Source: Monosporascus cannonballus
Lineage: Eukaryota > Ascomycota > Sordariomycetes > Xylariales
Reading direction: 5' to 3'
Assembly (NCBI GenBank): GCA_004154925.1
Contig: QJNS01000172.1
Coordinates: 106,685 to 170,684 of the forward strand
DNA: 64,000 bases
Under the pieces are notes generated by a model. It was given only the letters and a program-made list of their open reading frames with translations. It was not told the origin of the DNA and did not search any database. Position numbers and translations under genes: made by a program. This document shows positions 47,002 to 57,700 of this stretch, one piece after another; position 1 is the first letter of the stretch, and each line of letters opens with the position of its first letter.

Positions 47002-50000
47002 TCAGGGGACGTAGATGCGGCTAAAGCTGTTGACCTCACGCCGGCAGCAGACGCACTTGTCGAAGTTGTTCATGGCGAGCGTGACGCGGCACTCGTCGCA
47101 GAGGCTGAGGCAGCGGCACGGCCAGACGATGACGGTACGCGCCGCGCTGTGGCAGACGACGCACAGCGGGCCCCCTGCGTGCTGTCCCTCGTCCCGGTTC
47201 GCGGCACGCGCCGCCTGCGCTATTCGCCGCTCGAGGATCAGCTGCTCGAGCAGGTCGGCCTCCTCCTCGGCCGAAAGCGGCTTCCTGATGTTGTTGTTGC
47301 TGCTGCTGTTGTTGTTGTTGGTGGTGGTGGTTGTGGCGTGGTTGGTGTTAGAGTTCGAGGATCTATTGCTAAGGTCATTCAGTTTGTTGGGCGATAGGAG
47401 CACGCGTGCCCGCTGCGCCTGCTGCATGCGTGCGTAGCGTGACCGCGTGACGATGCGGTCGCTAGCCAGGTGGGCAGCCAGCGCGTGGGCCTCGTTGCGC
47501 TCCGCGGCCGTGGCCGGGTGCAGGAGGCGCGCGAGGTCGGTCATAGCGAAGGGCTGGTCCACGAGAGGGGTCGACTCGCGCGAAGACGTCATCCTCGACG
47601 GCGAACGCTGCGTCGGGGTTCGCTGGCCGTCGCTGAGACCGTCATTATCGTTATAGTAGCTGCTACTGCGGTCGTCGCGGTCGTCGTCTATCCACGCGTT
47701 CCGTCCGTCGTCTTCCTCATCTGCTATGCTAGTACCGGTGATGCTAGTTACGACGCTCGTCGTATCCCACTGGTCGTCGCCCTCATCAGGTTCCCAATTG
47801 CCGCTGGTGTCCACCGAGCCCCATAAACTTCCCTGCTTCCAAACGTTGTAGAGCCGCGAGTCGATCTCCTCCTCTGGCATATTAGCAGTCTCCGGTGATC
47901 TCTTGAGGATCCGCCGCGTTTCGGCTTCGACATCGGCGCTCTCGTCGTTAAGAAGAGTGGGCCTCCCATCTGCGCTGATGAACCGCGGACGCGATCTGTC
48001 GGCGTCGCCCTGCGTGACTTGTCTCTCGTCTTTCTTGCCGTTTGTCTTAGGCCAGCGAGAAAGCCATACCAAAAACCGTGGCTCAGTTCGCAGTCCGATG
48101 CGCGCGAGGGCCTTGAGCATGAGCAACGCACCCCACCTCAGCAGCAACCGGTTAATATTCATAAGGAACTCCAACGCCAAGAGCCACCGTGAGCTGCGTT
48201 CAGCTGCGCCAACACCGTCCCTGGACTTGCGATCCCCCAGGCGTGATTTAGGGATTTTCTGAGCTGCTCGCTCCCGAGAGTATCCGTTCGAAACCCCGAG
48301 CTGGCTCTCCTTGACAGGGACAAGCCCGATGGTGCCGACGGAGTTGTAGTGTGATGGTCCCAACCCTGCCCCGGCCCACTGCATCCTGAGGGCTTCTAAT
48401 TCGCGGTATCTTTCTTCTTCTAGCCAGGTGCCCCCCTTAAGACTCACACCCCGGTCTTCGTTAAGATATACCGCTTCACTGGCCATCGTGATGACGCCAA
48501 AGCCGGTTCTAAGCAAAGCAGTGTAGAAGTCCATGTCGCGAGAGATACGGATGTCGGAAAGCGATATGTTAGCTTGCATGTTTGCGTGTGCTTGCAGCAG
48601 GCGTTCCCGGAAAGTCGGCAGGCGGCCATCATTACCTTGCTCTGGTGGCTCAACGGCGGAAAGGATCAAGGCGATTCCATATATAGAGGCGCACACGAGA
48701 ATGCCTCCGAATACCATGAGGTGCGGTATGAAACCGATGATGCAGACCGTCGGGAACCGAAAGAGCCCCATGCTTGAGGGGTCATCCAGGGAGAAGTTGA
48801 ATACCCCGAGCACTATGCTAGCCATAAAGCATATAGCCCAGAAACCGGTACTAAACAGTCGATACTTGCTCTGCAAGCCAAACACCCCTAACGTATGACT
48901 AGTGACATGGCTCATGGCAGAGAAGAAGGCCACCAGGAGGACTTCGGGAGGGGTGTTGACTCGTTTCATAACCATAGATCTGGTGATGGCGATGCTGGTC
49001 CCCGAGGACTGCTGGAAGGACAGATTCGAGCTCGCGCTCGAGAAACCCCATCCAAGCTGATTACCAATAGCCGCATCGGCCTCGGCAAAGGCCAAGGAGT
49101 GCTCAAATAGGGTCATGCCCGTCTCGACGGCTACTGGCCGTCCCTGCACGGCGCACGATATCGTCTCCAGGAAGTGACTAAGACATAGCGTCCCGAAAAG
49201 AGGCCACAGCCGGGATAGGGAACCTCGCAACTCGCTCGAGAAGTCGTCCGACCTGGGGGGAATCATGTTGATAGCGCGGCAACTGTCGTAGTCACTTGCG
49301 CCGAGCAGCAGCGTCGAGCTTAACCCATGTAGATACCCTCCCGGCTGTGCGAACATGAGTTCTGATTTCTTGGTCGCGTTTCCCCAGCGCAACTCGGCGA
49401 AGTCGGGCGACGTCTGGCATTGTATGGATTGTAGCAGTTGCCGGGCCTGGTAGAGGAACAGGACGATGGGGACGATGCGGAGGGCCAGCCTTATGGGCCA
49501 GGTAAGCCGTAGTCTCCGTCGAGAGGCGGCGAATATGTATGTGCGGTTTAAGATGATGGCCTATAACCACCGAGCGTCAGAGGCCGTGATCCTTCTAACC
49601 ATGGAGTTGAAAGGGAGGTGGTGTAGGGAACCACGGGGCTCCTCGGGCTGATATTCGAATTGCACATACCATAGCAACGCAACATAGCGCCCACTTGCTC
49701 GTGGCATAGCTGAAGACGCTTCCCAGACCCTTGGTACCCTCCATGGAGAACCTAGAGGCTATCGTCGAGGGGTCTTGGCCATCATCCAGCAGGTCCGCAG
49801 CTACAGCGGCGACGGAGGCATCGGCAGCCATCTCGGTAGTGGCGGCAGTGGTGGTCGCCAGGAAGTAGCCGGAGTCAGGGCCGGTAGGGTCGGGAATGAT
49901 TCTCTGGCCAAAACCGTCGATTGCATCGGGGAAGGATATGATGGAGCCGAGCTTTGTCAGCATCCTGGGCCCGGCCAGGATGAGGTCCTCGAGCGACGGC

Positions 50001-50146
50001 GCGTACCTCGTGACGTTCACGTATCTGGTAACGTTTACGGAATGCTTGAAGTGTTGAACTGTCCAATGCCAGGCATTACTGGAGAAGTGGTGGTCATCGA
50101 ATAGTGTCGGGGCCGGAACGACTGCTGCGCCGCCCGGGGATGCCAT
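47002..50146 (-). CDS. Multi-pass membrane RING E3 ubiquitin ligase, Asi1/Asi3-like
   Basis: Two exons: 49,670-50,146 and 47,002-49,560, with a 109-bp intron (GTATGT...TATAG), about 1,011 residues. The spliced join yields a continuous membrane segment (WALCCVAMAIILNRTYIF). Further hydrophobic stretches follow (LRIVPIVLFLYQ, PEVLLVAFFSAM, FSTGFWAICFMASIVLGVF, CIIGFIPHLMVFGGILVCAS). The C-terminus has a C3HC4-type RING finger: CVVCHSAARTVIVWPC, CLSLCDEC and CVCCRREV. The membrane-plus-C-terminal-RING layout matches yeast Asi1/Asi3 of the inner nuclear membrane, which degrade misplaced membrane proteins. A low-complexity Asn/Ser-rich linker lies before the RING. In the 5' direction the frame stays open and reads SFVVLLGLAMASPGG, a signal-peptide-like string, so a small upstream exon may exist. 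Confidence 0.82.
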
Positions 50147-51437
50147 GGCGAGACCCAGCAAGACAACGAAGGAGTAAGAGACGGCGGGACCTGCAGGTAC
50201 GAACGGCCCAATAGATCAGAGGTGCCAGCGGGTCTACGCCTGCTTACTGCTACCGCATGCGACGCAGCTTACCACGTACTTATTATTGGTTAGGATATGT
50301 ATGTATATTGGTAGGTAGGTAGGTATGTAGGTAGGTATGTAGGTAGGTATGTAGGTACTACAGGTAACCAGGACGTTAAAGTAGATATCCGGATTCCGGA
50401 TGTGCTGGAGTCCGGTATAAGCAGCCGGGGCAACCGCGCTCAACCCAGGACACGGGACTGGTCCTGATCTTATGATACGTGGAGGCGACGGCGGGGCTCT
50501 CACTTGGCGATAAGGAATAAATGTATTCGCAGAATATCGAGGAGATCAGATCATCATCTCTTTAGCAGAATGGCTATTCCGTACTTGACCGCATTATGTT
50601 GAACGCGACGCGCTTAATTTCATAACCTTCGGGCAGCCAACGCAGCTATTCGAATAAGCTGGCCCCAGTGCCTTGACAAATGATGGGTGACTCTTGGGGT
50701 ATGGTTAAGTAAGGACTCTGGTTGTTAAACAATGCGCCTCCGCAGCCCGTTCCCCAATTTCCCCACCAGAGTTACCCTTCTGTACCATCCCGAGCCGAGA
50801 TCGGCGTGACCTGCGGAATTAGGGGGTGCACAACACTCCGAACATGCGAACGACTGATATCAAGATAGTAGCAACGAGAAAACGCTAGCTGCTCATGATC
50901 CGATTTATCTGCAAGCTGCTAGAAATTTACCCGCTATATATGGTTTGCCGTATACAGACACACAGACAGCTAAATAAATTACTCTATCTTCACGAGTATC
51001 CTAGGTTGCGCTCCGGTAGCTTTTTTGGCGCTTTTGAAGCTACCTAGGTAATGTCAGACTACCCACAAATAGTCTCGGAGCCACCTCCACTCTAGACTCT
51101 TATCACAAGCCTATCAGTCATACTCCTCGACCTCCTGTGTCTACTGCGGTCTGCAGAGATCGCTAACAGGATGCTAGGTCCCTGTCTCCCAAGTCGAAAG
51201 CATAAAGACGTCTCCATGTGCACCGCCATTAGTCCTTATGGAATCGCTCAGCTTTGCATATTCAAGCAGAGCAATTGGGCTCCTGGGATTCTGGGCTGCC
51301 TTGCATGATGAACCTTGACCTCGAGTCTATGGTTCGTCCAAACTATGGCTTTGGAAATATGCCACGGACCTGGACGGAACCCCTCGAGGACTATAAGCCG
51401 TGTTGATAAGCCCGCCTCCCTGAAATCGTAGGAGATA
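50147..51437. other. Intergenic region with short tandem repeat
   Basis: About 1.3 kb lies between the RING ligase start and the MTR3 3' end. It contains the TAGG-type tandem repeat noted separately. No gene was recognised, though a first exon of the RING ligase gene could lie near 50,160-50,300. Confidence 0.5.
50310..50357. repeat. GTAGGTAGGTAT short tandem repeat
   Basis: About four units of a 12-bp motif built from GTAG and GTAT tetramers. Similar TAGGTA repeats are frequent in intergenic DNA of this kind of genome, and shorter ones occur at about 21.6 and 27.7 kb. No function is inferred. Confidence 0.75.
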
Positions 51438-52406
51438 TCACTTCCCAGAGAGGCCAGCCTCATCAGCAGCTTTGTTTCTAGCGCGGACCGTGTCGTTCAG
51501 AGCCGCAACAACCACCCGGTTCGCATTTCGACATGCCACAAGGCTTCTTTCAACCATCTTGTTGTAGACCAGCATATCCGCACCTGGCAGTTGTCCCTTG
51601 AACCATATGTTGGTGACTTCGTCTCTGGTGGGTAGATATGCGACGCAACAGGCCGCAAGCACTTTTTGATATTCTGCGACTGCTGGGTCAAGAACAATCA
51701 AAGGTTGCGATTTGCCATCCTTTGCTACCAAAGCAGCCACCCCCCCGGAAACCGTGTCGACGCAGTCAATACCGGCGTCGGCGATTGCGGCGGAGGCGAC
51801 GGTAATGCAACCACTGAGAACATTCATGACGTCCCAGCCCTCGTCCTTCTGATACTCTGGCGAGTCTCGGTTTTGATCTCCCTCGATGACTGTAACGATA
51901 ATGTCGACACCGCTCTTCGGCCAGCGGTCCGCGATGATGGCTCCGCGCAGCGCCGTCTCTAAGTGGACGCCTAGGTCCCTCTCGCTCGAATCGCGTAGAT
52001 AACCTCGCCTCTGTCTCGTCGCAAACGGCGCATACTTGACGTGGGTGGTGAGTATGATGTGGGGTGAGAAAGGTGCTGATCGCGGTAAAGCTCTCGGGCC
52101 GTGGACGGTGCATGTGAGCTTCAAGCTGGTGTTCGAGGGGCCAGTGGCATGAGGGTTCTCCAGTTCCAGATACGCGGACCCAGAAGCCGAAGGCGTGACT
52201 CCAGTCTTCAGGACTAGGCGCACAAACCAGTCAGCATCTCAGTGGCATTCAGTGTCGGAGAGGGGCTCCTCGCGCATTTCAAACATACAGATCTTTCGAA
52301 TGGCGTTATCGGACACTCCCTTCGCCCGTCTGGTAGGAGGCGGATTGGCATATACAGGAGGAGCTGTAGAACCGATTGGCCCATTTATGCGTCTTCGATC
52401 CGCCAT
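51438..52406 (-). CDS. MTR3: Exosome complex subunit MTR3 (RNase PH-like)
   Basis: Two exons: 52,289-52,406 and 51,438-52,213, with a 75-bp intron (GTATGT...CCTAG), 297 residues. Mtr3 is a structural member of the six-subunit RNase PH-like ring of the RNA exosome, acting in nuclear and cytoplasmic RNA processing and decay. Exon 1 encodes MADRRRINGPIGSTAPPVYA and a basic RRAKGVSDNAIRKI; the join gives KIFLKTGVTPSASGSAYLEL, the typical family opening. Later blocks are RDLGVHLETALRGAI, GWDVMNVLSGCITVASAAIA and the central VDTVSGGVAAL, LIVLDPAVAEY. It lacks the phosphate-binding catalytic pattern of active RNase PH, as expected for the eukaryotic ring. The start is confirmed by the perfect frame across the intron. 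Confidence 0.92.
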
Positions 52407-53897
52407 AGCCTCAGTGTCTTTGTGGTTATGGCATGGACTGCATGAAGCTCTATCAGAGACGGATCTAATCAAAAATTCCAAATGCTGGGAAAGAGCTGCA
52501 TCGGATTGAAAGCCCCCACCAAGCTCCGATGACCGAGCTTCAGCACGGACCCACTTAGAGCATAGTCACTTATTTGTTCTGAAAATTTGAGATGGTTCTC
52601 TTTCCTTTCAACCTTCAAACCATATCATGAGCGGAAGGTCTCAGCATGGTCCTTCGTCCACAATGCCTCAATTGGAGCATATTATGAGCGCTACCTATGG
52701 ATGGCCTACTGGTAGTATTCGTAATCACTGTTTTATGAGCCACACCATGCGACTACGCGGACGCGGGTATTGCCCACATTGACGGAGCAAATGCAGAGAC
52801 TTCCAGTACAGGGAGCGTAGAATCAATACTCGATCTTTTTTTTGGGGTTGTGTAAGTTTACGATCTCCACGCTGCCCGCACACTCTGCTCCCCTTCACAC
52901 ACCCCCCATCCTGCTATTGATGAATCTAATTCCACTGTTCTTCGCGACCACCTGAGCGCCTGAACAAACATGCACTACCATCTGAAGCACGACTTCAATC
53001 TCGAGGTTGTCACTTCCACCTGGAGAAACCTATGCTGACAATCTACCAGTAGTGACTTTCATGGTATGTGATTACTGAACAGATACCTCGCCCAGCTCTA
53101 TCGAATGTAAGTTACACTACCCCCGCCACGATTTTCATTACATGATGAGTCTTTTCAATCAGTTCTGCTTCTGAACACATCTGAAGATATCCCATATACC
53201 AAATGTCTACTCTCTGAAATTTATTGCCGTACACCATTCCTTCTGAATACTAGATGTCGTGGCATTAGCTGACTGACGCCGATACAGGAAACTCGAGTCC
53301 TATCCGCATAGTTTGCCATGCAGAGAGCAGAAACTCATCGTGTAAGTTGTTTTTGTCTTCTCTCGACCTATTTTCTTGTCATGATGAAAAACAGTTTATC
53401 CATTCAACTATCTCACGTTGGGTCGAGCCACCCTCCCGCACCAGAGCTGCTCTTTTGGGCTGTGATGATCGGTTGTGGAGTTGCCTACCTGTCAGCCATG
53501 ACCTCGTGTTACAGCCTGGCGGTGGTGTCATGCTGGCTTCCGTTGTCTTTTAGCGCCACGTTCCGTCTTGGTGCGTGGAGCTGGAGGGCCGATTCATGTG
53601 AATGAGTAAATCGGTTTATCTGAATACTATACTCCATTGCTCTACGTTGTGTAACAAGTAGTTGGGTCAGAACTTACTGACGCCATCCCAGTATCTGTAG
53701 TCCCAACTCAGATACAGTCCACAAGAGCTTCGAGGCCCTCAGAGTAGGTAAGTCTAAGACAAGGAACCACAGGTGTTGTAAGGTGTAACATTCATTCGAG
53801 TCTTTAACTTCGAATACTATATCGAACGAGAGGCTAAATGGACGCCTGAATATGTAGAATAATAGTCTAAATTCAGATCTGGAATTTATAGCTAATC
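52407..53897. other. Intergenic region, possibly with a decayed or noncoding transcript
   Basis: About 1.5 kb. The stretch at about 52,970-53,600 (+) shows several splice-like signals in a row (for example GTAAGT at about 53,110 and CAATCAG at about 53,155). It also has a 95-codon frame at 53,318-53,605 with hydrophobic residues but no recognisable family. This could be a spliced noncoding RNA or an eroded gene. I cannot support a CDS. Confidence 0.35.
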
Positions 53898-55048
53898 TCA
53901 TGATTTCCTATGCATAATTAGAGCGCTCGCTTGGTGGTTGGGGAAAACCATGGTGTCAGCAACGACAACGTTTTCCCTTCTAGTAGCAGCAAATACAATA
54001 ACTTCAGCGATATCATCAGGCGTCAACGGGTCGCAACCCCTTTGATACTACTGTTAGCAAAGGCACCGTGAGCGTTGAGGTGGAAAAGGAAAGATGTCGC
54101 TTACTCGTAGACCTTATCCGCCTTGGCCTTGTCACCATAGAAGCGTACAAGCGAGAATTCCTACCCAGAAAAATGCCGTTAGCTTATGCGTCTCCCGTCC
54201 GCCCATCCTCGCTATGCCTTTAGAAGGATGCGTCGCTAACTCACCGTCTCTACCTGGCCCGGGTCGACCTCGATGACGCGGACGCGCGTGGCGATGAGCT
54301 CCTTGCGCAGCGACTCGGTGAAGCTGCGCACGGCGGCCTTGGTGGCGCAGTAGATGCCGCCGCCCGGATAGGCCTCGCGGCCCGCGATGCTGCCGACGTT
54401 GATGACGTCGCCGGCGCCGCCGTCCGGGCGGCCCAGGAAGATGGGCAGCACGGCCTGCGTCATGTTGATGAGCCCCGTCACGTTGGTCGCGAACATGACG
54501 TTCATGTCGTCCTCGGCGATCTCGGGCGCCTTGGCTACGCCTCTTACCAGGCCTCTGGATTTTGTATATGGAGTCAGCCACTCGCTCGTTCGCCGACCGA
54601 ATCCGCATATTCATTCACACAGGCCCTCGCATCACGGGAGACGACGGTCCTCTCGCACTCTCCCATTTCGTAGCCTCCTCTCCCCACGACACCGAGGGCA
54701 CAGAACACACGCGACGAAGGGAACTCACGCGTTGTTCACCAAGACGTGGATGTCGCGCCACTCTTCGGGCAAGCCCCCGACGAACCCGCGCACCTCCTCG
54801 GGGTTGCTGACGTCGAGGCGCACGGGCAGCACCGCGACGCCGCCCTCGGTCTCCTTGGCGATGTCGGCGGCGATCTGCTCCAGGGCGTCGACGCGCCGCG
54901 CCGTCAGGATCAGCCGCAGGCCGTGGCGCGGCGCCGTGCGCGCGAACTCGAACGCCGTCGACCGCCCGATCCCCGACGACGCCCCCGTGATCACCACCGT
55001 CTTGCCCTCGAGGCGCCTCGCCGCCGCCCCCGCCGCCACGGTCGCCAT
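53898..55048 (-). CDS. Short-chain dehydrogenase/reductase (NADP-type, YdfG/YMR226C-like)
   Basis: Four exons: 54,729-55,048, 54,245-54,554, 54,105-54,160 and 53,898-54,039, with introns of 174, 84 and 65 bp. All joins keep frame, giving 275 residues, the normal classical SDR length. Signatures in order: KTVVITGASSGIGRS (cofactor-binding TGxxxGIG), LDVSNPEEV, HVLVNNAG (rebuilt across intron 1), NVGSIAG (catalytic Ser), and GGIYCATKAAVRSF, the YxxxK active site, then RVRVIEVDPGQVET. Exons 3 and 4 give EFSLVRFYGDKAKADKVYE and PLTPDDIAEVI, typical of enzymes oxidising 3-hydroxy acids or Ser-like substrates. The frame extends upstream to an ATG at 55,282, which would add an Arg-rich 78-residue leader resembling a mitochondrial presequence (353 residues in all). 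I prefer 55,048 because the extra part is CT/CA-rich like a leader. The last intron uses an AAAG acceptor. Confidence 0.9.
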
Positions 55049-55892
55049 CGCTCTTCTGCTGCTAGTAGTGGTGCAGGTGGTGGTGTGGGTGCGGAAAGAA
55101 GAGGAGAAGGGCGAGGGCGAAGAGATGACTCTGTTGGTGCGGTGGTTGTTATTAGCTGTTGTTGCTGGCGTCCGAGATAAGGTTGCTGCTGCTGCTGCCG
55201 TCGTGCGCGGTAAGCAAGGGGGATGTCGGTGCCGGAGGGTCTGTGACGCTGCTGTTCGTAGGAGGTGTCGTGGCGGGCGCATGTGTAGTTCGCTGCGTTT
55301 TGCACGACGCAGGCCGATTGACGGAGGAGAGCCAGCCGGAGGGAGGGGGATCGCAAAGTGGTATACCACCAGTTCTATATAAGGTAGCTTGCTATATAGG
55401 CACGTATGGGCGGGCAATGCAGACAGCGCGCTATTAAAATCATTACGTTTCCTCGTTGCGAAGGGTTATCCCCGCGGTAATCGACCATCGGGGTTTGATT
55501 TCCGATGCGGAGCGATGCGATGCGCAACCCCGCCCTCCCGCGTGTTTGCCCCGCCATTGATGTTGGACTCGGTCTGAGGTCGGAGGAGACGTAACCCGAG
55601 ACGAGATTTCGGGACCCAGGGCGAATGGAGAATGGACGAGGCCCTCGACATGCCATGTAAAGACTTGGCAGTGCAAGAAGGTTACTGAACCTAAAGGGGC
55701 TTCGTCGCGCAAGGGATACTGCAAAGGCAGTGTGCTATTGTAAAATCGCCTTTCTTCAACGAAATACCGAGATCAATAGTAAAGAACCCAACCGCCAATG
55801 GAATTGTTAGGCGGCAAGGTACGCACCTTGTAACCCTTACCGAAACTCTGCCACTAATAGATTAACTACCTTGTAATACATGTTATCCATTC
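55049..55892. other. Promoter-side intergenic region
   Basis: Upstream of the SDR gene there is first CT/CA-rich leader-like DNA, then unremarkable DNA with only short frames. No gene was recognised. Confidence 0.5.
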
Positions 55893-56022
55893 TTAATTGT
55901 CCTAGGGAAGTAATAATACCTAATAATGCAAAGTTGATATAGGTTCAAGTTATTTTCCGAGCTTGGACCTATATTAATTAACCTTGTATTGTGAGATATT
56001 ATTACTTATCTAGGACAATTAA
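55893..56022. mobile_element. MITE-like inverted repeat
   Basis: Terminal arms of about 27 bp at 55,893-55,919 and 55,996-56,022 are inverted copies (TTAATTGTCCTAG...AAGTAATAATA) with two or three mismatches. A second inner inverted pair is present (ATATAGGTTCAAG against CTTGGACCTATAT). The whole unit can fold into a long hairpin. There is no coding capacity. This is the shape of a miniature inverted-repeat transposable element. A partial direct copy of its interior follows at about 56,036-56,085. Confidence 0.65.
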
Positions 56023-56035
56023 GGACGGACAACCA

Positions 56036-56085
56036 TATCTAATAATGAAAAATAGATATAAGTTCAAGCTTTATTTTCCGGGCTG
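56036..56085. repeat. Partial direct copy of the MITE interior
   Basis: This stretch repeats the interior of the preceding element (CTAATAATG, then GATATAAGTTCAAG, then TTATTTTCCGGGCT) with several substitutions. It indicates a tandem or nested second insertion next to the first. Confidence 0.5.
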
Positions 56086-56219
56086 ATAATAAGAACGTAA
56101 TTTTATCTTTTACATTAGGTCACTTGATAAGTGAGCTCTCCAACTATTGTCACCCAGCATCCCTCTACTTATATGTAGCTATATATAGCTCTGATATTGG
56201 GCTTTCACCAGTCATTGGC

Positions 56220-56331
56220 GGTTTCGTAGTGTAGTGGTTAGCACGCAGGATTTTGAAAACGCTAGCCCTTCAGGGTTCCGCTGGCGTCGTAGAAATTTCC
56301 TGAGACCTGAGTTCAATCCTCGGCGAGACCT
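56220..56331 (+). tRNA. tRNA-Gln (anticodon TTG) with 40-nt intron
   Basis: The cloverleaf can be drawn fully. Acceptor stem GGTTTCG (56,220-56,226) pairs with CGAGACC (56,324-56,330). The D-arm is GTGTAGTGGTTAGCAC. Anticodon stem CAGGA (56,246-56,250) pairs with TCCTG (56,298-56,302), loop TTTTGA with anticodon TTG at 56,253-56,255. The T-arm is CTGAGTTCAATCCTCGG. The intron, 56,257-56,296, sits one base 3' of the anticodon, the canonical eukaryotic position, and must be removed by the SEN endonuclease. The discriminator base is T56,331, and CCA is not encoded, as usual in eukaryotes. Confidence 0.93.
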
Positions 56332-56332
56332 A

Positions 56333-56336
56333 TTTT
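56333..56336 (+). terminator. RNA polymerase III T-run terminator
   Basis: A TTTT run begins two bases after the tRNA 3' end, the standard Pol III stop signal. Confidence 0.75.
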
Positions 56337-56900
56337 ATTGTTGTTGGAGACACCTTGAGACTTCCTTTTCTTTTCCACTGAATCGAAATCGCCCTCTTTG
56401 CTGCAACAAATTATCAGTTCCTCTCCAGGGGGAGTCGGGTTTCCTCGGCTTCGATGTAATCCCGAATTTTTTTTTTAACAAAAAGACCGCCGACATTAAT
56501 CTATCTTCAACGCAATCTTATTTATTCTTCAATTCTTTAATCTCTCTCTTTACTACTCCAGCCATCCCATCCATCCCTAACGCCTGCTTCGAGCTACCCG
56601 GCGCAGTACGCCAAATAGGCTTTCTGTGCTCTCTTGTGCACATCCTATATACCTATCCTCAAATTGTGTATGAATCGGTAACATAGCCTCTTAATCTACC
56701 CTTCTCGGGGGTATGTTATGTCTACTCCGTGCATGGGGGTTCATGCTCCTTGAGTGACTAAAAGGGTCCAATGCACCTTGTAGGTCATAGGTACAAACGC
56801 ACAAGAGAGAGAGATGTCGTTATGGCATTGCTGTAAGACGCTTCTTACGGATTCCCTAGTTACGTACATGCATTAACACGAAATGCAGACCATGTAAGTA
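56337..56900. other. Intergenic region downstream of tRNA
   Basis: No gene was recognised. A 150-codon open frame overlapping the tRNA is a by-product of the tRNA sequence and lacks family character. Confidence 0.5.
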
Positions 56901-57700
56901 CTAGTCTCTAGGATAGCCTACGCCGATCAGGCCCTTCCACATTTTCATATGTTCTGTCCCAGTACAGCCCTTCAGACTGTCGTTAGCTTGCACGGCGGCT
57001 CCTCCTTTAAAACTGCCACATGTTTGTTTGAGAACGGCTGTGTAAGGCCGAGCTTTGACAGACTTCCACTCGGGCGCCTTCCCCTTGGCAGACTTCTCAC
57101 CATCGGAAATCCATACCTCCAATTGGAGCCTCTCGGGACGATTAGTCCAGTGGCCCGGACGCTTTGATAGTGCTGTCCCCTTTAGGGGCCGTAGCCGTGC
57201 TTGCGTGGTTAAGAGGACGAGGCGCGGCAGCCGGAACAACAGTAGCTGCTGGTCGAATTTCGAACTCGCTCTTCCTTGACCCTCTCCTTGTATGCAGCAT
57301 ATGCTTTGTCCAAACTCGCAGAGTGGGTACCAGCATGTCTTGCAATCTGGGACGAATATTAGTCTTTGAGCGGGGCGCTACAGGGCAACATCGCCCGGAG
57401 TGCTGGACCATCAGAGCTTCTCGAGGCGAAAATGAGCATCCATCCGTATCACGGCAGGCCACGCCGGCAGGAGGACCGCATGCGTTTTAGCTTCAACGAG
57501 GACTTACCCTTTCGAAGAACTCATAGTCAGGGCATGGCGCCATCGAAACACCATCGGGTTCTGTCGGGTCTAGGCCCGTGGATTCCCACTCAGCGATTAG
57601 CATACGAAGTAGGATGTTCATCCGGATGTGCGCGCGAAGCCTCCTTGAATTCTTTCCATTCCATGTGAAGCCCCTGCAAAGCTGCTAGCTCCGACTGAGG
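56901..57700 (-). pseudogene. Eroded or spliced hypothetical gene
   Basis: On the minus strand several adjacent frames have protein-like runs. One is ELAALQGLHMEWKEFKEA near 57,690-57,610. Another, PCPDYEFFER, ends at a GTAAGT donor near 57,510. LDKAYAAYKERVKEERVR lies near 57,300, after a CCCAG acceptor-like site. A final frame of about 112 codons (57,239-56,901) is Lys/Gly-rich. The segments do not join into one clean frame by eye. They may be exons of a real unknown gene or remnants of a broken one. No family was recognised. Confidence 0.3.

Noticed and set aside
55049..55282. N-terminal 78-residue extension of the SDR protein
   Set aside because: In frame and mitochondrial-presequence-like, but CT/CA-rich as in a 5' leader. 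Kept only as an alternative start.
56234..56686. 150-codon plus-strand frame
   Set aside because: Its start lies inside the tRNA-Gln gene and its product has no family character.
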